From positions 1-6,059 of the forward strand of contig CAJYRH010000019.1 in NCBI GenBank assembly GCA_913776795.1: 6,059 bases of DNA, given 5' to 3'. Below the pieces are notes generated by a model. The model worked only from the letters and a program-made list of their open reading frames with translations. It was not told the DNA's origin and did not search any database. The translations under genes and the position numbers were made by a program. The DNA is from an uncultured Pseudorhodoferax sp. (GTDB lineage: Bacteria; Pseudomonadota; Gammaproteobacteria; Burkholderiales; Burkholderiaceae). Of this stretch, positions 1 through 5,605 are shown in pieces (position 1 is the first letter of the stretch; the number at the start of each line of letters is the position of its first letter).

Positions 1-616
1 CGTAGTTGGTCAGCGGGGCGTTGGTGGCGATGCGCTGGGCCAGCTCGATGGCCTTGGCCAGCGCCTGCCCGGGCGGCACCAGGTACTGCGCGAAGCCGGC
101 GCGCTCGCCCTCGCCGGCCTTGTAGACGCGGCCCGTCATCATCATGTCGGTCATGCGCGCCACACCGATCAGCTTCGGGATGCGCACCGAACCGCCGCCG
201 CCCACGAAGATGCCGCGCGTGCCTTCGGGCAGCGCGTAGAAGGTGGTCTCGTCGGCCACGCGGATGTGGCAGGCGCTCGCCAGTTCCAGGCCGCCGCCGA
301 CCACCGCGCCGTGCAGCGCCGCGACCACCGGGACGGCGCCGAACTGCACGCCATCGAGCGCCTGGTGCCACATGCGCGAATGCAGCACGCCCTGGCCGGC
401 GTCGCGCTCCTTCAGTTCGGAAAGGTCCAGCCCGGCGCAGAAGTGCTCGCCCGCGCCATCGACGACGACGGCGCCCACGCCTTCGGGCAGGTTCTGGAAG
501 GTGTCGCGCAGCGCGAGGATGAGGCCGTCGTTGAGTGCGTTGCGCTTGGCGGCGCGGTTCAGCCGCACGATGGCGATGCCGTCCTGGCGTTCGAAGGAGA
601 GGTCGGGGTGGTTCAT
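1..616 (-). CDS. Enoyl-CoA hydratase/isomerase family protein (crotonase fold), 3' end beyond the window
   Basis: The visible 205 residues read as a crotonase-superfamily enzyme, the family that hydrates 2-enoyl-CoA thioesters in beta-oxidation-like pathways in the cytoplasm. Seen: an N-terminal strand with LNR (19-21) and KRNAL (24-28); the first oxyanion-hole segment HFCAGLDL (58-65); the second, GAVVGGGLEL (103-112); and both acidic residues used by true hydratases, E111 and E131 (in LPEGTRG). Their 20-residue spacing matches Glu144/Glu164 of rat mitochondrial hydratase. The family is usually about 255-270 residues, so some 55 are missing at the left edge. The ATG at 616-614 is the only start after an in-frame TAA, whose first base is near position 643. 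No convincing Shine-Dalgarno precedes it, and the predicted leader is only about 17 nt. The gene is divergent from the amidohydrolase and probably shares its operator. Hydratase activity is well supported; the acyl-CoA substrate is unknown. A ring-cleavage or side-chain-shortening role in aromatic acid catabolism is inference. Confidence 0.93.
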   Translation of the reverse strand, partial: MNHPDLSFERQDGIAIVRLNRAAKRNALNDGLILALRDTFQNLPEGVGAVVVDGAGEHFCAGLDLSELKERDAGQGVLHSRMWHQALDGVQFGAVPVVAALHGAVVGGGLELASACHIRVADETTFYALPEGTRGIFVGGGGSVRIPKLIGVARMTDMMMTGRVYKAGEGERAGFAQYLVPPGQALAKAIELAQRIATNAPLTNY

Positions 617-638
617 GATGGCGTCTGGAAGCTGGCTC

Positions 639-666
639 GATTATGGTTATGAAAAATAACCAAATC
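639..666. promoter_or_regulatory. Inverted-repeat operator between divergent genes (probable MarR/TetR-type repressor site)
   Basis: The arms TGGTTAT (644-650) and ATAACCA (656-662) are perfect reverse complements around the 5-bp spacer GAAAA. Outside them GATT (639-642) and AATC (663-666) also pair if A643 is left out, giving 11 matched pairs in 28 bp. The element sits in the only AT-rich patch of the region and overlaps the predicted hydratase promoter. Its size and near-dyad symmetry suit a dimeric winged-helix regulator such as MarR, many of which control aromatic-acid operons from divergent promoters. The regulator gene is not in the window, so its family is inference. Confidence 0.7.
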
Positions 667-668
667 AA
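640..668 (-). promoter_or_regulatory. Sigma-70-like promoter for the enoyl-CoA hydratase
   Basis: On the minus strand a -35 box TTGATT (668-663) is followed after exactly 17 bp by a -10 box CATAAT (645-640). Each box has four of six consensus bases or better. Transcription would begin near 633, about 17 nt before the ATG at 616. The inverted repeat fills the spacer, so a bound repressor would block polymerase directly. The plus-strand promoter for the amidohydrolase is less clear: CACAAT (671-676) with TTATGA (647-652) at 18 bp is a weak candidate, and it would also overlap the operator. Confidence 0.55.
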
Positions 669-711
669 GGCACAATCGTTTGCCGGATTGCTGGTACTTA
701 CCCCTAGAAGC

Positions 712-716
712 GGAGA
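712..716 (+). promoter_or_regulatory. Ribosome binding site fixing the GTG start of the amidohydrolase
   Basis: GGAGA lies 5 nt before GTG at 722. The longer reading from TTG at 680 has no comparable site, and it would add 14 residues not needed by the fold. The GTG start is therefore preferred. Confidence 0.75.
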
Positions 717-721
717 CCCCT

Positions 722-1588
722 GTGGACTGCACCAACCTCATCGCCATCGACACGCACACGCACGCCGAGATCAGCTGCTGGAACCCGTTCGACAACTACG
801 GCGAGGAGTACGACCGTGCGGCCGACAAGTACTTCCGTTCCAGCCGCCGGCCGACCATCCAGGAAAGCATCGACTACTACCGCGAGCGCAAGATCGGCTT
901 CGTGATGTTCGGTGTCGATGCCGAGTCGCAGCTGGGCCGCCGCCGCATCCCCAACGAGGAGATCGCCGAGGCCGCGCAGAAGAACAGCGACATCATGATC
1001 GCGTTCGCCAGCATCGACCCGCACAAGGGCAGGATGGGTGCGCGCGAGGCGCGCCGGCTCATCGAGGAGCACGGCGTGAAGGGCTTCAAGTTCCACCCGA
1101 CGGTGCAGGGCTTCCACCCCTACGACAAGATGGCCTGGCCGATCTACGAGGTCATTGCCGAGCACAGGCTGCCGGCCATCTTCCACACCGGCCACAGCGG
1201 CATCGGCTCGGGCATGCGCTGCGGCGGCGGCCTGCGGCTCGAGTACAGCAACCCCATGCATCTGGACGACGTGGCGATCGATTTCCCCGACATGCAGATC
1301 GTCATGGCGCATCCGAGCTTCCCGTGGCAGGACGAGGCGCTGTCGGTCGCCACGCACAAGCCCAACGTCTGGATCGACTTGTCGGGCTGGAGCCCCAAGT
1401 ACTTTCCGAAGCAGCTGATCCAGTACGCCAACACCCTGCTGAAGGACCGCGTGCTGTTCGCCAGCGACTGGCCGCTGATCTCGCCCGAGCGCTGGCTCAA
1501 GGACTCGGAGGAGGCGGGTTTCAAGCCCGAGGTGATGCCGGGCATCCTCAAGGGCAACGCAATGCGGCTGCTGGGCCTGGGCGGCTGA
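722..1588 (+). CDS. Metal-dependent amidohydrolase (amidohydrolase_2 family)
   Basis: This is a 288-residue TIM-barrel protein of the family that includes ACMSD, gamma-resorcylate decarboxylase and related hydrolases and decarboxylases. Seen: the strand-1 metal motif HTH (H12, H14, inside IDTHTHAE); KGFKFHP with K123 and H125 in the position of the strand-4 lysine/ligand; FHTGHSG with H155 and H158; VMAHPSFPW with H197; and FASDWPL with the strand-8 aspartate D249. The set of expected metal and catalytic residues is complete, so the protein should be active. The reaction could be C-N or C-C hydrolysis or nonoxidative decarboxylation; the family does not decide this. The start is GTG with GGAGA five bases upstream. 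It is divergent from an enoyl-CoA hydratase across a shared operator, which suggests both act in one inducible catabolic pathway, possibly aromatic or hydroxycinnamate acyl-CoA degradation. No signal peptide is seen, so it is cytoplasmic. Confidence 0.9.
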   Translation: MDCTNLIAIDTHTHAEISCWNPFDNYGEEYDRAADKYFRSSRRPTIQESIDYYRERKIGFVMFGVDAESQLGRRRIPNEEIAEAAQKNSDIMIAFASIDPHKGRMGAREARRLIEEHGVKGFKFHPTVQGFHPYDKMAWPIYEVIAEHRLPAIFHTGHSGIGSGMRCGGGLRLEYSNPMHLDDVAIDFPDMQIVMAHPSFPWQDEALSVATHKPNVWIDLSGWSPKYFPKQLIQYANTLLKDRVLFASDWPLISPERWLKDSEEAGFKPEVMPGILKGNAMRLLGLGG

Positions 1589-1629
1589 GCCGCGCGGCGC
1601 CTGTCCGCCCCGGCAGGGCTGCGCGCGGC
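1589..1629 (+). terminator. GC-rich stem-loop after the amidohydrolase, possible transcription end
   Basis: Immediately after the stop codon, GCCGCGCG (1589-1596) pairs perfectly with CGCGCGGC (1622-1629). Inside, CCTG (1600-1603) pairs with CAGG (1614-1617). The nested hairpin is stable but has no run of T after it, so it is at best a weak intrinsic terminator or a 3'-end protector. Confidence 0.3.
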
Positions 1630-1649
1630 GGGGGATTCGGTGCGTGCCG

Positions 1650-1655
1650 GATAAT
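1650..1655 (+). promoter_or_regulatory. Candidate -10 box for yaaA
   Basis: GATAAT stands 25 bp before the yaaA ATG and matches the sigma-70 -10 consensus in five of six positions. No good -35 box is found 16-18 bp upstream, so the promoter would depend on an activator or be weak. OxyR activates yaaA in E. coli, but I could not recognise an OxyR site here. Transcription would start near 1662. Confidence 0.35.
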
Positions 1656-1680
1656 TTCGGGCTGCACTTCTCCGCCACGC

Positions 1681-2454
1681 ATGCTGTTCCTGCTGTCACC
1701 TGCCAAGTCGCTCGACTACGAGAGCCCGGCCACGCCGGTCTCGCCCACCCAGCCGCTGTTCGCCGAGCAGACGGCCGAGCTCATCGCCGTGCTGCGCGAG
1801 AAATCGCCGCAGCAGATCGCCGAGCTGATGGACTTGTCAGACGCGCTGGCCGCGCTCAATGTGGCCCGCTACCAGGCCCACAGCCCGCGGTCCACCGCGC
1901 GCAATTCGCGCCCGGCCGTGCTGGCGTTCGACGGCGATGTCTATGGCGGCCTGGACGCCCGCAGCATGCCGGCCGAGGACCTGCGCTGGGCGCAGAAGCA
2001 CCTGCGCATCCTGTCGGGCCTGTACGGCGTGCTGCGCCCCCTGGACCGCATGCAGCCCTACCGGCTGGAGATGGGCACGACGCTGGCGACAGACCGCGGC
2101 AGCAACCTCTACCAGTTCTGGGACAGCCGCATCGCCGAGTACCTGGACACGGAACTGGCCGGCAGCAGGCACCCGGTGGTCGTGAACCTCGCTTCGCAGG
2201 AGTACTTCAAGGCCGTGGACCGCAAGGCGTTGCGGGCACGTGTCGTCGAGTGCGTGTTCGAGGAGTACAAGGCCGGCAGCTACAAGGTCGTCAGCTTCTT
2301 CGCCAAGCGCGCGCGCGGCCTCATGGCGCGCTACGCCATCACCCACCGCATCGCCACGCCGGCCAAGCTGCGCCAGTTCGACCTGGAAGGCTATGCCTAC
2401 GACGCCGACGTGTCCGAACCGAACCGGCTGGTGTTCCGGCGCCGCGCCGGCTGA
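1681..2454 (+). CDS. yaaA: Peroxide stress protein YaaA (DUF328/UPF0246)
   Basis: The 257-residue product matches the family's usual length (about 258). Seen: the N-terminal signature LLSPAKSLDY (4-13); FDGDVYGGL (83-91); LSGLYGVLRPLDRMQPY (111-127); the NLASQEYF segment (169-176); and SFFAKRARGLMARY (205-218), the basic segment conserved at the C-terminal side. In E. coli, YaaA belongs to the OxyR response to hydrogen peroxide, keeps free intracellular iron low and protects DNA from Fenton damage; structural work describes a DNA-binding helix-hairpin-helix element. The ATG at 1681 is chosen because the family begins exactly there. The frame stays open upstream to about 643, but that stretch lies over the amidohydrolase in another frame. 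No clear Shine-Dalgarno is seen, which fits a short leader. Only 18 bp separate it from the dioxygenase gene, so they are probably cotranscribed. Confidence 0.95.
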   Translation: MLFLLSPAKSLDYESPATPVSPTQPLFAEQTAELIAVLREKSPQQIAELMDLSDALAALNVARYQAHSPRSTARNSRPAVLAFDGDVYGGLDARSMPAEDLRWAQKHLRILSGLYGVLRPLDRMQPYRLEMGTTLATDRGSNLYQFWDSRIAEYLDTELAGSRHPVVVNLASQEYFKAVDRKALRARVVECVFEEYKAGSYKVVSFFAKRARGLMARYAITHRIATPAKLRQFDLEGYAYDADVSEPNRLVFRRRAG

Positions 2455-2472
2455 AACCGAGAAAGGAGCCGC

Positions 2473-3336
2473 ATGTCCGCCAACGCACCGACCCAGGCCA
2501 TCACGCCGCAGTTGCGCCAGTGGATCGTGGAGCAGGCCCAGGCGGGCCACGCCCCCGATGCCGTGCTCAAGGCCATGCGCGAGGCCGGCTGGTCCGAGGA
2601 CGTGGCCATCGACGCCATGGAGAGCACCCTGCGCGAGCACCTGGAGCAGACCGCACAGGCGGCGGGCCTGCCGGCGGCGGTGACCGTGCCGGAGCCCGCG
2701 CTGGACGACACGCCCCTGTACCTGGACGCCGGCGACCGCCGCGTGCATGTGCTGAGCGCGCAGCTGCAGCCCCGCGTCGTGGTGTTCGGCAACCTGCTGT
2801 CCGACGTGGAGTGCGAGGCCCTGATCGAACTCGCGCGCCCGCGCATGGCACGCTCGCGCACCGTGGCGACCAAGACCGGTGGCGAGGAGATCAATGTCGA
2901 CCGCACCAGCGACGGCATGTTCTTCCAGCGCGGCGAGACGGAGCTCATCCAGCGCATCGAGGCGCGCATCGCGGCGCTGCTGCGCTGGCCCCTGCAGAAC
3001 GGCGAGGGCCTGCAGATCCTGCGCTACGGCCCCGGTGCCGAGTACAAGCCGCACTACGACTACTTCGACCCGGCCGAGCCCGGAACGCCCAGCATCCTCA
3101 AGCGCGGCGGCCAGCGCGTGGCCACGCTGGTGATGTACCTGGGCGAGCCCGAGCGCGGCGGCGGCACGGTGTTCCCCGACGTGCACCTGGAGGTCGCGCC
3201 CAAGCGCGGCAACGCCGTTTTCTTCAGCTACGACCGGCCGCACCCGAGCACGCGCACCCTGCACGGCGGCTCGCCGGTGCTGGCCGGAGAAAAATGGATC
3301 GCCACGAAGTGGCTCAGAGAACGTGAATTCGCCTGA
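2473..3336 (+). CDS. 2-oxoglutarate/Fe(II)-dependent dioxygenase, prolyl 4-hydroxylase type
   Basis: This 287-residue enzyme has a helical N-terminal module (about 9-57) followed by a P4H-like double-stranded beta-helix (about 90-285). Seen: the iron triad H194 and D196 (in PHYDYF) and H264 (in TLHGGSP); K274 (in GEKWIATKW), exactly ten residues after the distal histidine, where P4Hs bind the 2-oxoglutarate carboxylate; and LQILRYGPG just before the first iron ligand. The family hydroxylates peptidyl proline using O2 and 2-oxoglutarate. A Pseudomonas homologue class acts on elongation factor Tu, but the target here is unknown. AGGAG (2464-2468) lies 4 nt before the ATG. The N-terminal module resembles a small three-helix UBA-like fold and may bind substrate; this is inference. 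The gene follows yaaA by 18 bp and overlaps queF by 14 nt. There is no signal peptide, so it is cytoplasmic. Confidence 0.92.
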   Translation: MSANAPTQAITPQLRQWIVEQAQAGHAPDAVLKAMREAGWSEDVAIDAMESTLREHLEQTAQAAGLPAAVTVPEPALDDTPLYLDAGDRRVHVLSAQLQPRVVVFGNLLSDVECEALIELARPRMARSRTVATKTGGEEINVDRTSDGMFFQRGETELIQRIEARIAALLRWPLQNGEGLQILRYGPGAEYKPHYDYFDPAEPGTPSILKRGGQRVATLVMYLGEPERGGGTVFPDVHLEVAPKRGNAVFFSYDRPHPSTRTLHGGSPVLAGEKWIATKWLREREFA

Positions 3337-4168
3337 ACAATCCCCGCTCGGCAAGGCCTCTGCCTACGCCGACCAGTACGACGCATCGCTGCTGTTCCCG
3401 ATCGCGCGCGCCGAGAAGCGCGCCGAGATCGGTGCGGATGGCAAGACCCCCTTCTTCGGCGCCGACCTCTGGTCGGCCTACGAGCTGAGCTGGCTCAACC
3501 CGCGCGGCAAGCCGCAGGTGGCGCTGGTGCACTTCACCATCCCGTGCGAGACGCCCAACATCGTCGAGAGCAAGTCCTTCAAGCTCTACCTGGGCAGCTT
3601 CACGAACACGGTGTTCGCCAGCGTCGACGCCGTGCGCGCGCGGCTGCGGGACGACATCTCCGAAGCCGTCTGGCGCGGCAGCGCCACGCCTGCCACGGTG
3701 GGTGTGCGCGTGCTGCTGCCCGAGCAGTTCGACCAGCAGCCCATCCACGAGCTCGACGGCCTGAGCCTGGACCGGCTCGACCTGGACTGCACGCAGTACC
3801 AGCCCGCGCCCGAGTTGCTGACTGCGGCGTTCGAAGAGGGCCCCGTCACCGAGGTGCTGACCTCCGACCTGCTCAAGAGCAACTGCCTGGTCACGGGGCA
3901 GCCCGACTGGGGCAGCGTGCAGATCAGCTACTCCGGCCCGCAGATCGACCAGGCCGGCCTGCTGCGCTACATCGTGAGCTTTCGCAACCACAACGAGTTC
4001 CACGAGCAGTGCGTGGAGCGCATCTTCATGGACATCTGGCGCCGCTGCCGGCCGGTCAAGCTGACCGTCTACGCACGCTACACGCGCCGCGGCGGGCTGG
4101 ACATCAACCCCTGGCGCACCAGCCATCCGGGCGCGGTGCCGGCCAACGTGCGCACCGCGCGGCAGTAG
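3323..4168 (+). CDS. queF: NADPH-dependent 7-cyano-7-deazaguanine (preQ0) reductase QueF, long form
   Basis: QueF reduces the nitrile of preQ0 to the amine preQ1 with two NADPH, the last step before insertion into tRNA on the way to queuosine. The 281 residues match the two-domain (type II) E. coli enzyme (282). Seen: the QueF motif ESKSFKLY (82-89); the nucleophile C188 in [12 protein letters not shown] and the acid D195, seven residues apart as Cys190/Asp197 in E. coli; and H227-E228 in FHEQC, matching the substrate-binding His229/Glu230. The start is GTG at 3323, inside the end of the dioxygenase gene, preceded by the weak purine stretch AGAGA. No in-frame ATG or GTG nearby would keep the N-terminus (LGKASAY) that aligns with other long QueFs. 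The 14-nt overlap suggests translational coupling. No queC, queD or queE is in the window, so preQ0 synthesis must be encoded elsewhere. Confidence 0.96.
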   Translation: MNSPEQSPLGKASAYADQYDASLLFPIARAEKRAEIGADGKTPFFGADLWSAYELSWLNPRGKPQVALVHFTIPCETPNIVESKSFKLYLGSFTNTVFASVDAVRARLRDDISEAVWRGSATPATVGVRVLLPEQFDQQPIHELDGLSLDRLDLDCTQYQPAPELLTAAFEEGPVTEVLTSDLLKSNCLVTGQPDWGSVQISYSGPQIDQAGLLRYIVSFRNHNEFHEQCVERIFMDIWRRCRPVKLTVYARYTRRGGLDINPWRTSHPGAVPANVRTARQ

Positions 4169-4183
4169 CCGGCGCAGCGGCCC

Positions 4184-4208
4184 ACTGCATATGCCGCGCG
4201 TATGCGGT
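4184..4208 (+). terminator. Stem-loop 15 bp after queF, possible terminator
   Basis: The arms ACTGCATA (4184-4191) and TATGCGGT (4201-4208) form an 8-bp stem with one G-U pair around a 9-nt loop. Only scattered T follows (GGTTTCAGGTATTTG), so intrinsic termination is uncertain. It does sit where the yaaA-dioxygenase-queF transcript should end, before a new promoter at 4226. Confidence 0.35.
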
Positions 4209-4225
4209 CCAGCGGTTTCAGGTAT

Positions 4226-4254
4226 TTGATCCGGCCCGGCGGGCGCCCTAGCAT
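4226..4254 (+). promoter_or_regulatory. Sigma-70-like promoter of the PEP-CTERM hydrolase gene
   Basis: TTGATC (4226-4231) and TAGCAT (4249-4254) are separated by an ideal 17 bp. Transcription would begin near 4261, followed by the ribosome site AGGAGA (4269-4274), 7 nt before ATG 4282. The -10 box lies in the loop of a perfect 7-bp inverted repeat, GGGCGCC (4241-4247) and GGCGCCC (4256-4262). This may be an operator or chance in GC-rich DNA. Confidence 0.6.
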
Positions 4255-4281
4255 CGGCGCCCCACACCAGGAGACAGATCC

Positions 4282-5532
4282 ATGACCCGCCCCACCGCGC
4301 GCGCCGCATTGCGCGCCCTGGCCCTGCCGGCGCTGCTGGCCTGCGCCGCCGCCCAGGCCGAGCCCATCAGCGTGCTGTTCGTCGGCAACAGCTACACCTT
4401 TGGCCGCGTCGACCCGGTGATGAGCTACAACGCCGGCAACGTGCGCGACCTCACCGCGCCGATGGCCGCCGCAAACAGCACCGGCAGCAATACCTTCGAG
4501 CCTCATCCCTGGGGCGGCGTGCCCGGCATCTTCAAGCAGCTCACGGTGCAGGCGGGCCTGGACTACCAGGTGGCGCTGTCCACCCGCAACGCGGCCTCGC
4601 TGCGCGGCCATTTCCTCAACAGCAACCCGGCCAACTGGGACCTGCGCGGCAACATCGCCAGCCAGGCCTGGAACAAGGTCGTGCTGCAGGAGCAGAGCGA
4701 CGAGGCGCTGCCCAAGCAGACCGGCCTCGCGTCCAATCCCGCCTACTTCAACGCCTACGTCAACCTGCTGGAGAACTACATCCACCAGGGCCAGGCGCTG
4801 GCCTACCGGGAGCGCGACCTGATCGGGGGCAGCAATGCGGCGTGCGCCAACATCACGGGGGCATCTGCCGGCACCTGCGGCACGCTGCGCACCATCGGCG
4901 CGAATCCCAATGCACGCGCCGACACCGAGGTCTATCTGTACCAGACCTGGGCCCGGCCCAACCTCGTCAATGCACCCTTCACCACGGTGACCGACCCGGT
5001 CACCGGAGAGGTCAGCTTCACCACCACCCCGGCCACGTCGTTCTACGACTCGCTGCAGGACATGACGGTCGATCTGCGCGACGCCTACGCGAAGGCCGCC
5101 GCGGACGCGGGCGCCGACGGCAGCGGCGGCATCACCGGCGTGGCGCCAGTCGGCGAGGCCTTCATGCTGGCGCTGGCCATGGGCGTGGCCACGGCGAACC
5201 ACTACGCACCCGACGCCGGCACGGATGGCCTGCCCGACCTGTGGTGGGACGACGGCACCCACGCCAGCCTGTACGGCTCCTACCTGAGCGCGCTGACGCT
5301 CTACGGCACCCTGACGGGCCTGGATCTGGCTGCCTTCGGCGCGGCCGAGATTGCTGCGCGCGACCTCGGCATCTCCGGCCGCGATGCGGAGCTGCTGCAG
5401 CGCGTGGCCAGCCTGCAGCTGGGGTTCGAACCTCGCAACGAGGTGCCCGAGCCCCCGGTGGTGGCGCTGCTGGGCCTGGCAGTGGCGGCCCTGTCGGTTG
5501 TGCGGCGACGCCAACGCCTGCGCATCAAATGA
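4282..5532 (+). CDS. Secreted SGNH-hydrolase-like protein with PEP-CTERM sorting signal
   Basis: This 416-residue exported protein has three visible parts. Residues 1-26 are a signal peptide (arginines, then a hydrophobic Ala/Leu core, cleavage likely after AQA). The body (27-385) begins with ISVLFVGNSYTFG, an SGNH block I with S37 as presumed nucleophile, and includes HPWGGVPGIF, KVVLQEQS and near its end DDGTHAS, the block V D-x-x-H with D324 and H327. This gives a plausible Ser-Asp-His esterase/acetylesterase triad; the substrate is unknown. Residues 388-416 carry VPEP, a hydrophobic helix and the basic end RRRQR, the PEP-CTERM tag recognised by exosortase and tied to exopolysaccharide or biofilm production in Gram-negatives. 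No exosortase is in the window. Two acidic loops, D275-T285 and D311-D319, resemble calcium-binding loops. Gene spacing and its own promoter suggest a single-gene unit. LLAC at 18-21 weakly resembles a lipobox. The sorting signal is confident, the hydrolase activity moderately so. Confidence 0.85.
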   Translation: MTRPTARAALRALALPALLACAAAQAEPISVLFVGNSYTFGRVDPVMSYNAGNVRDLTAPMAAANSTGSNTFEPHPWGGVPGIFKQLTVQAGLDYQVALSTRNAASLRGHFLNSNPANWDLRGNIASQAWNKVVLQEQSDEALPKQTGLASNPAYFNAYVNLLENYIHQGQALAYRERDLIGGSNAACANITGASAGTCGTLRTIGANPNARADTEVYLYQTWARPNLVNAPFTTVTDPVTGEVSFTTTPATSFYDSLQDMTVDLRDAYAKAAADAGADGSGGITGVAPVGEAFMLALAMGVATANHYAPDAGTDGLPDLWWDDGTHASLYGSYLSALTLYGTLTGLDLAAFGAAEIAARDLGISGRDAELLQRVASLQLGFEPRNEVPEPPVVALLGLAVAALSVVRRRQRLRIK

Positions 5533-5605
5533 TGTAGGGGGCGCCCCGGCGCGGCATTAACATCGCCCCGTCACTGTTCCATCTCGCCCGGGGGCGATTC
5601 CTTCC

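Noticed and set aside
243..659. Plus-strand open frames of 128-138 codons opposite the enoyl-CoA hydratase
   Set aside because: The minus strand gives an unbroken crotonase with both oxyanion motifs and both glutamates, so these frames are antisense shadows.
643..1680. Upstream in-frame extension of yaaA
   Set aside because: The stretch lies over the amidohydrolase in a different frame, and the YaaA family begins at the ATG at 1681. It is not evidence of a fusion protein.
1644..3326. 560-codon plus-strand frame overlapping yaaA and the dioxygenase
   Set aside because: It is a shifted frame of two real genes with extreme Arg/Pro/Ala content and no independent start signal.
1837..3354. 505-codon open frame on the minus strand across yaaA and the dioxygenase gene
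   Set aside because: It is rich in Arg, Ala, His and Gly with no recognisable motif, lies opposite two well-identified genes, and is the expected by-product of high third-position GC.
4333..4344. LLAC in the signal peptide of the PEP-CTERM protein read as a lipobox
   Set aside because: Leu at -2 is uncommon in lipoboxes, a good AQA signal-peptidase I site follows, and a C-terminal PEP-CTERM anchor makes a lipid anchor redundant. It is not excluded.
4078..5514. 478-codon open frame on the minus strand opposite the PEP-CTERM hydrolase gene
   Set aside because: It has low-complexity composition and no domain motif, and the plus strand encodes a protein with clear signal peptide, catalytic motifs and sorting tag.
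5538..5547. GGGGCGCCCC palindrome after the PEP-CTERM gene as a terminator
   Set aside because: It has no loop and no following T run, and such short GC palindromes are frequent in DNA of this composition.
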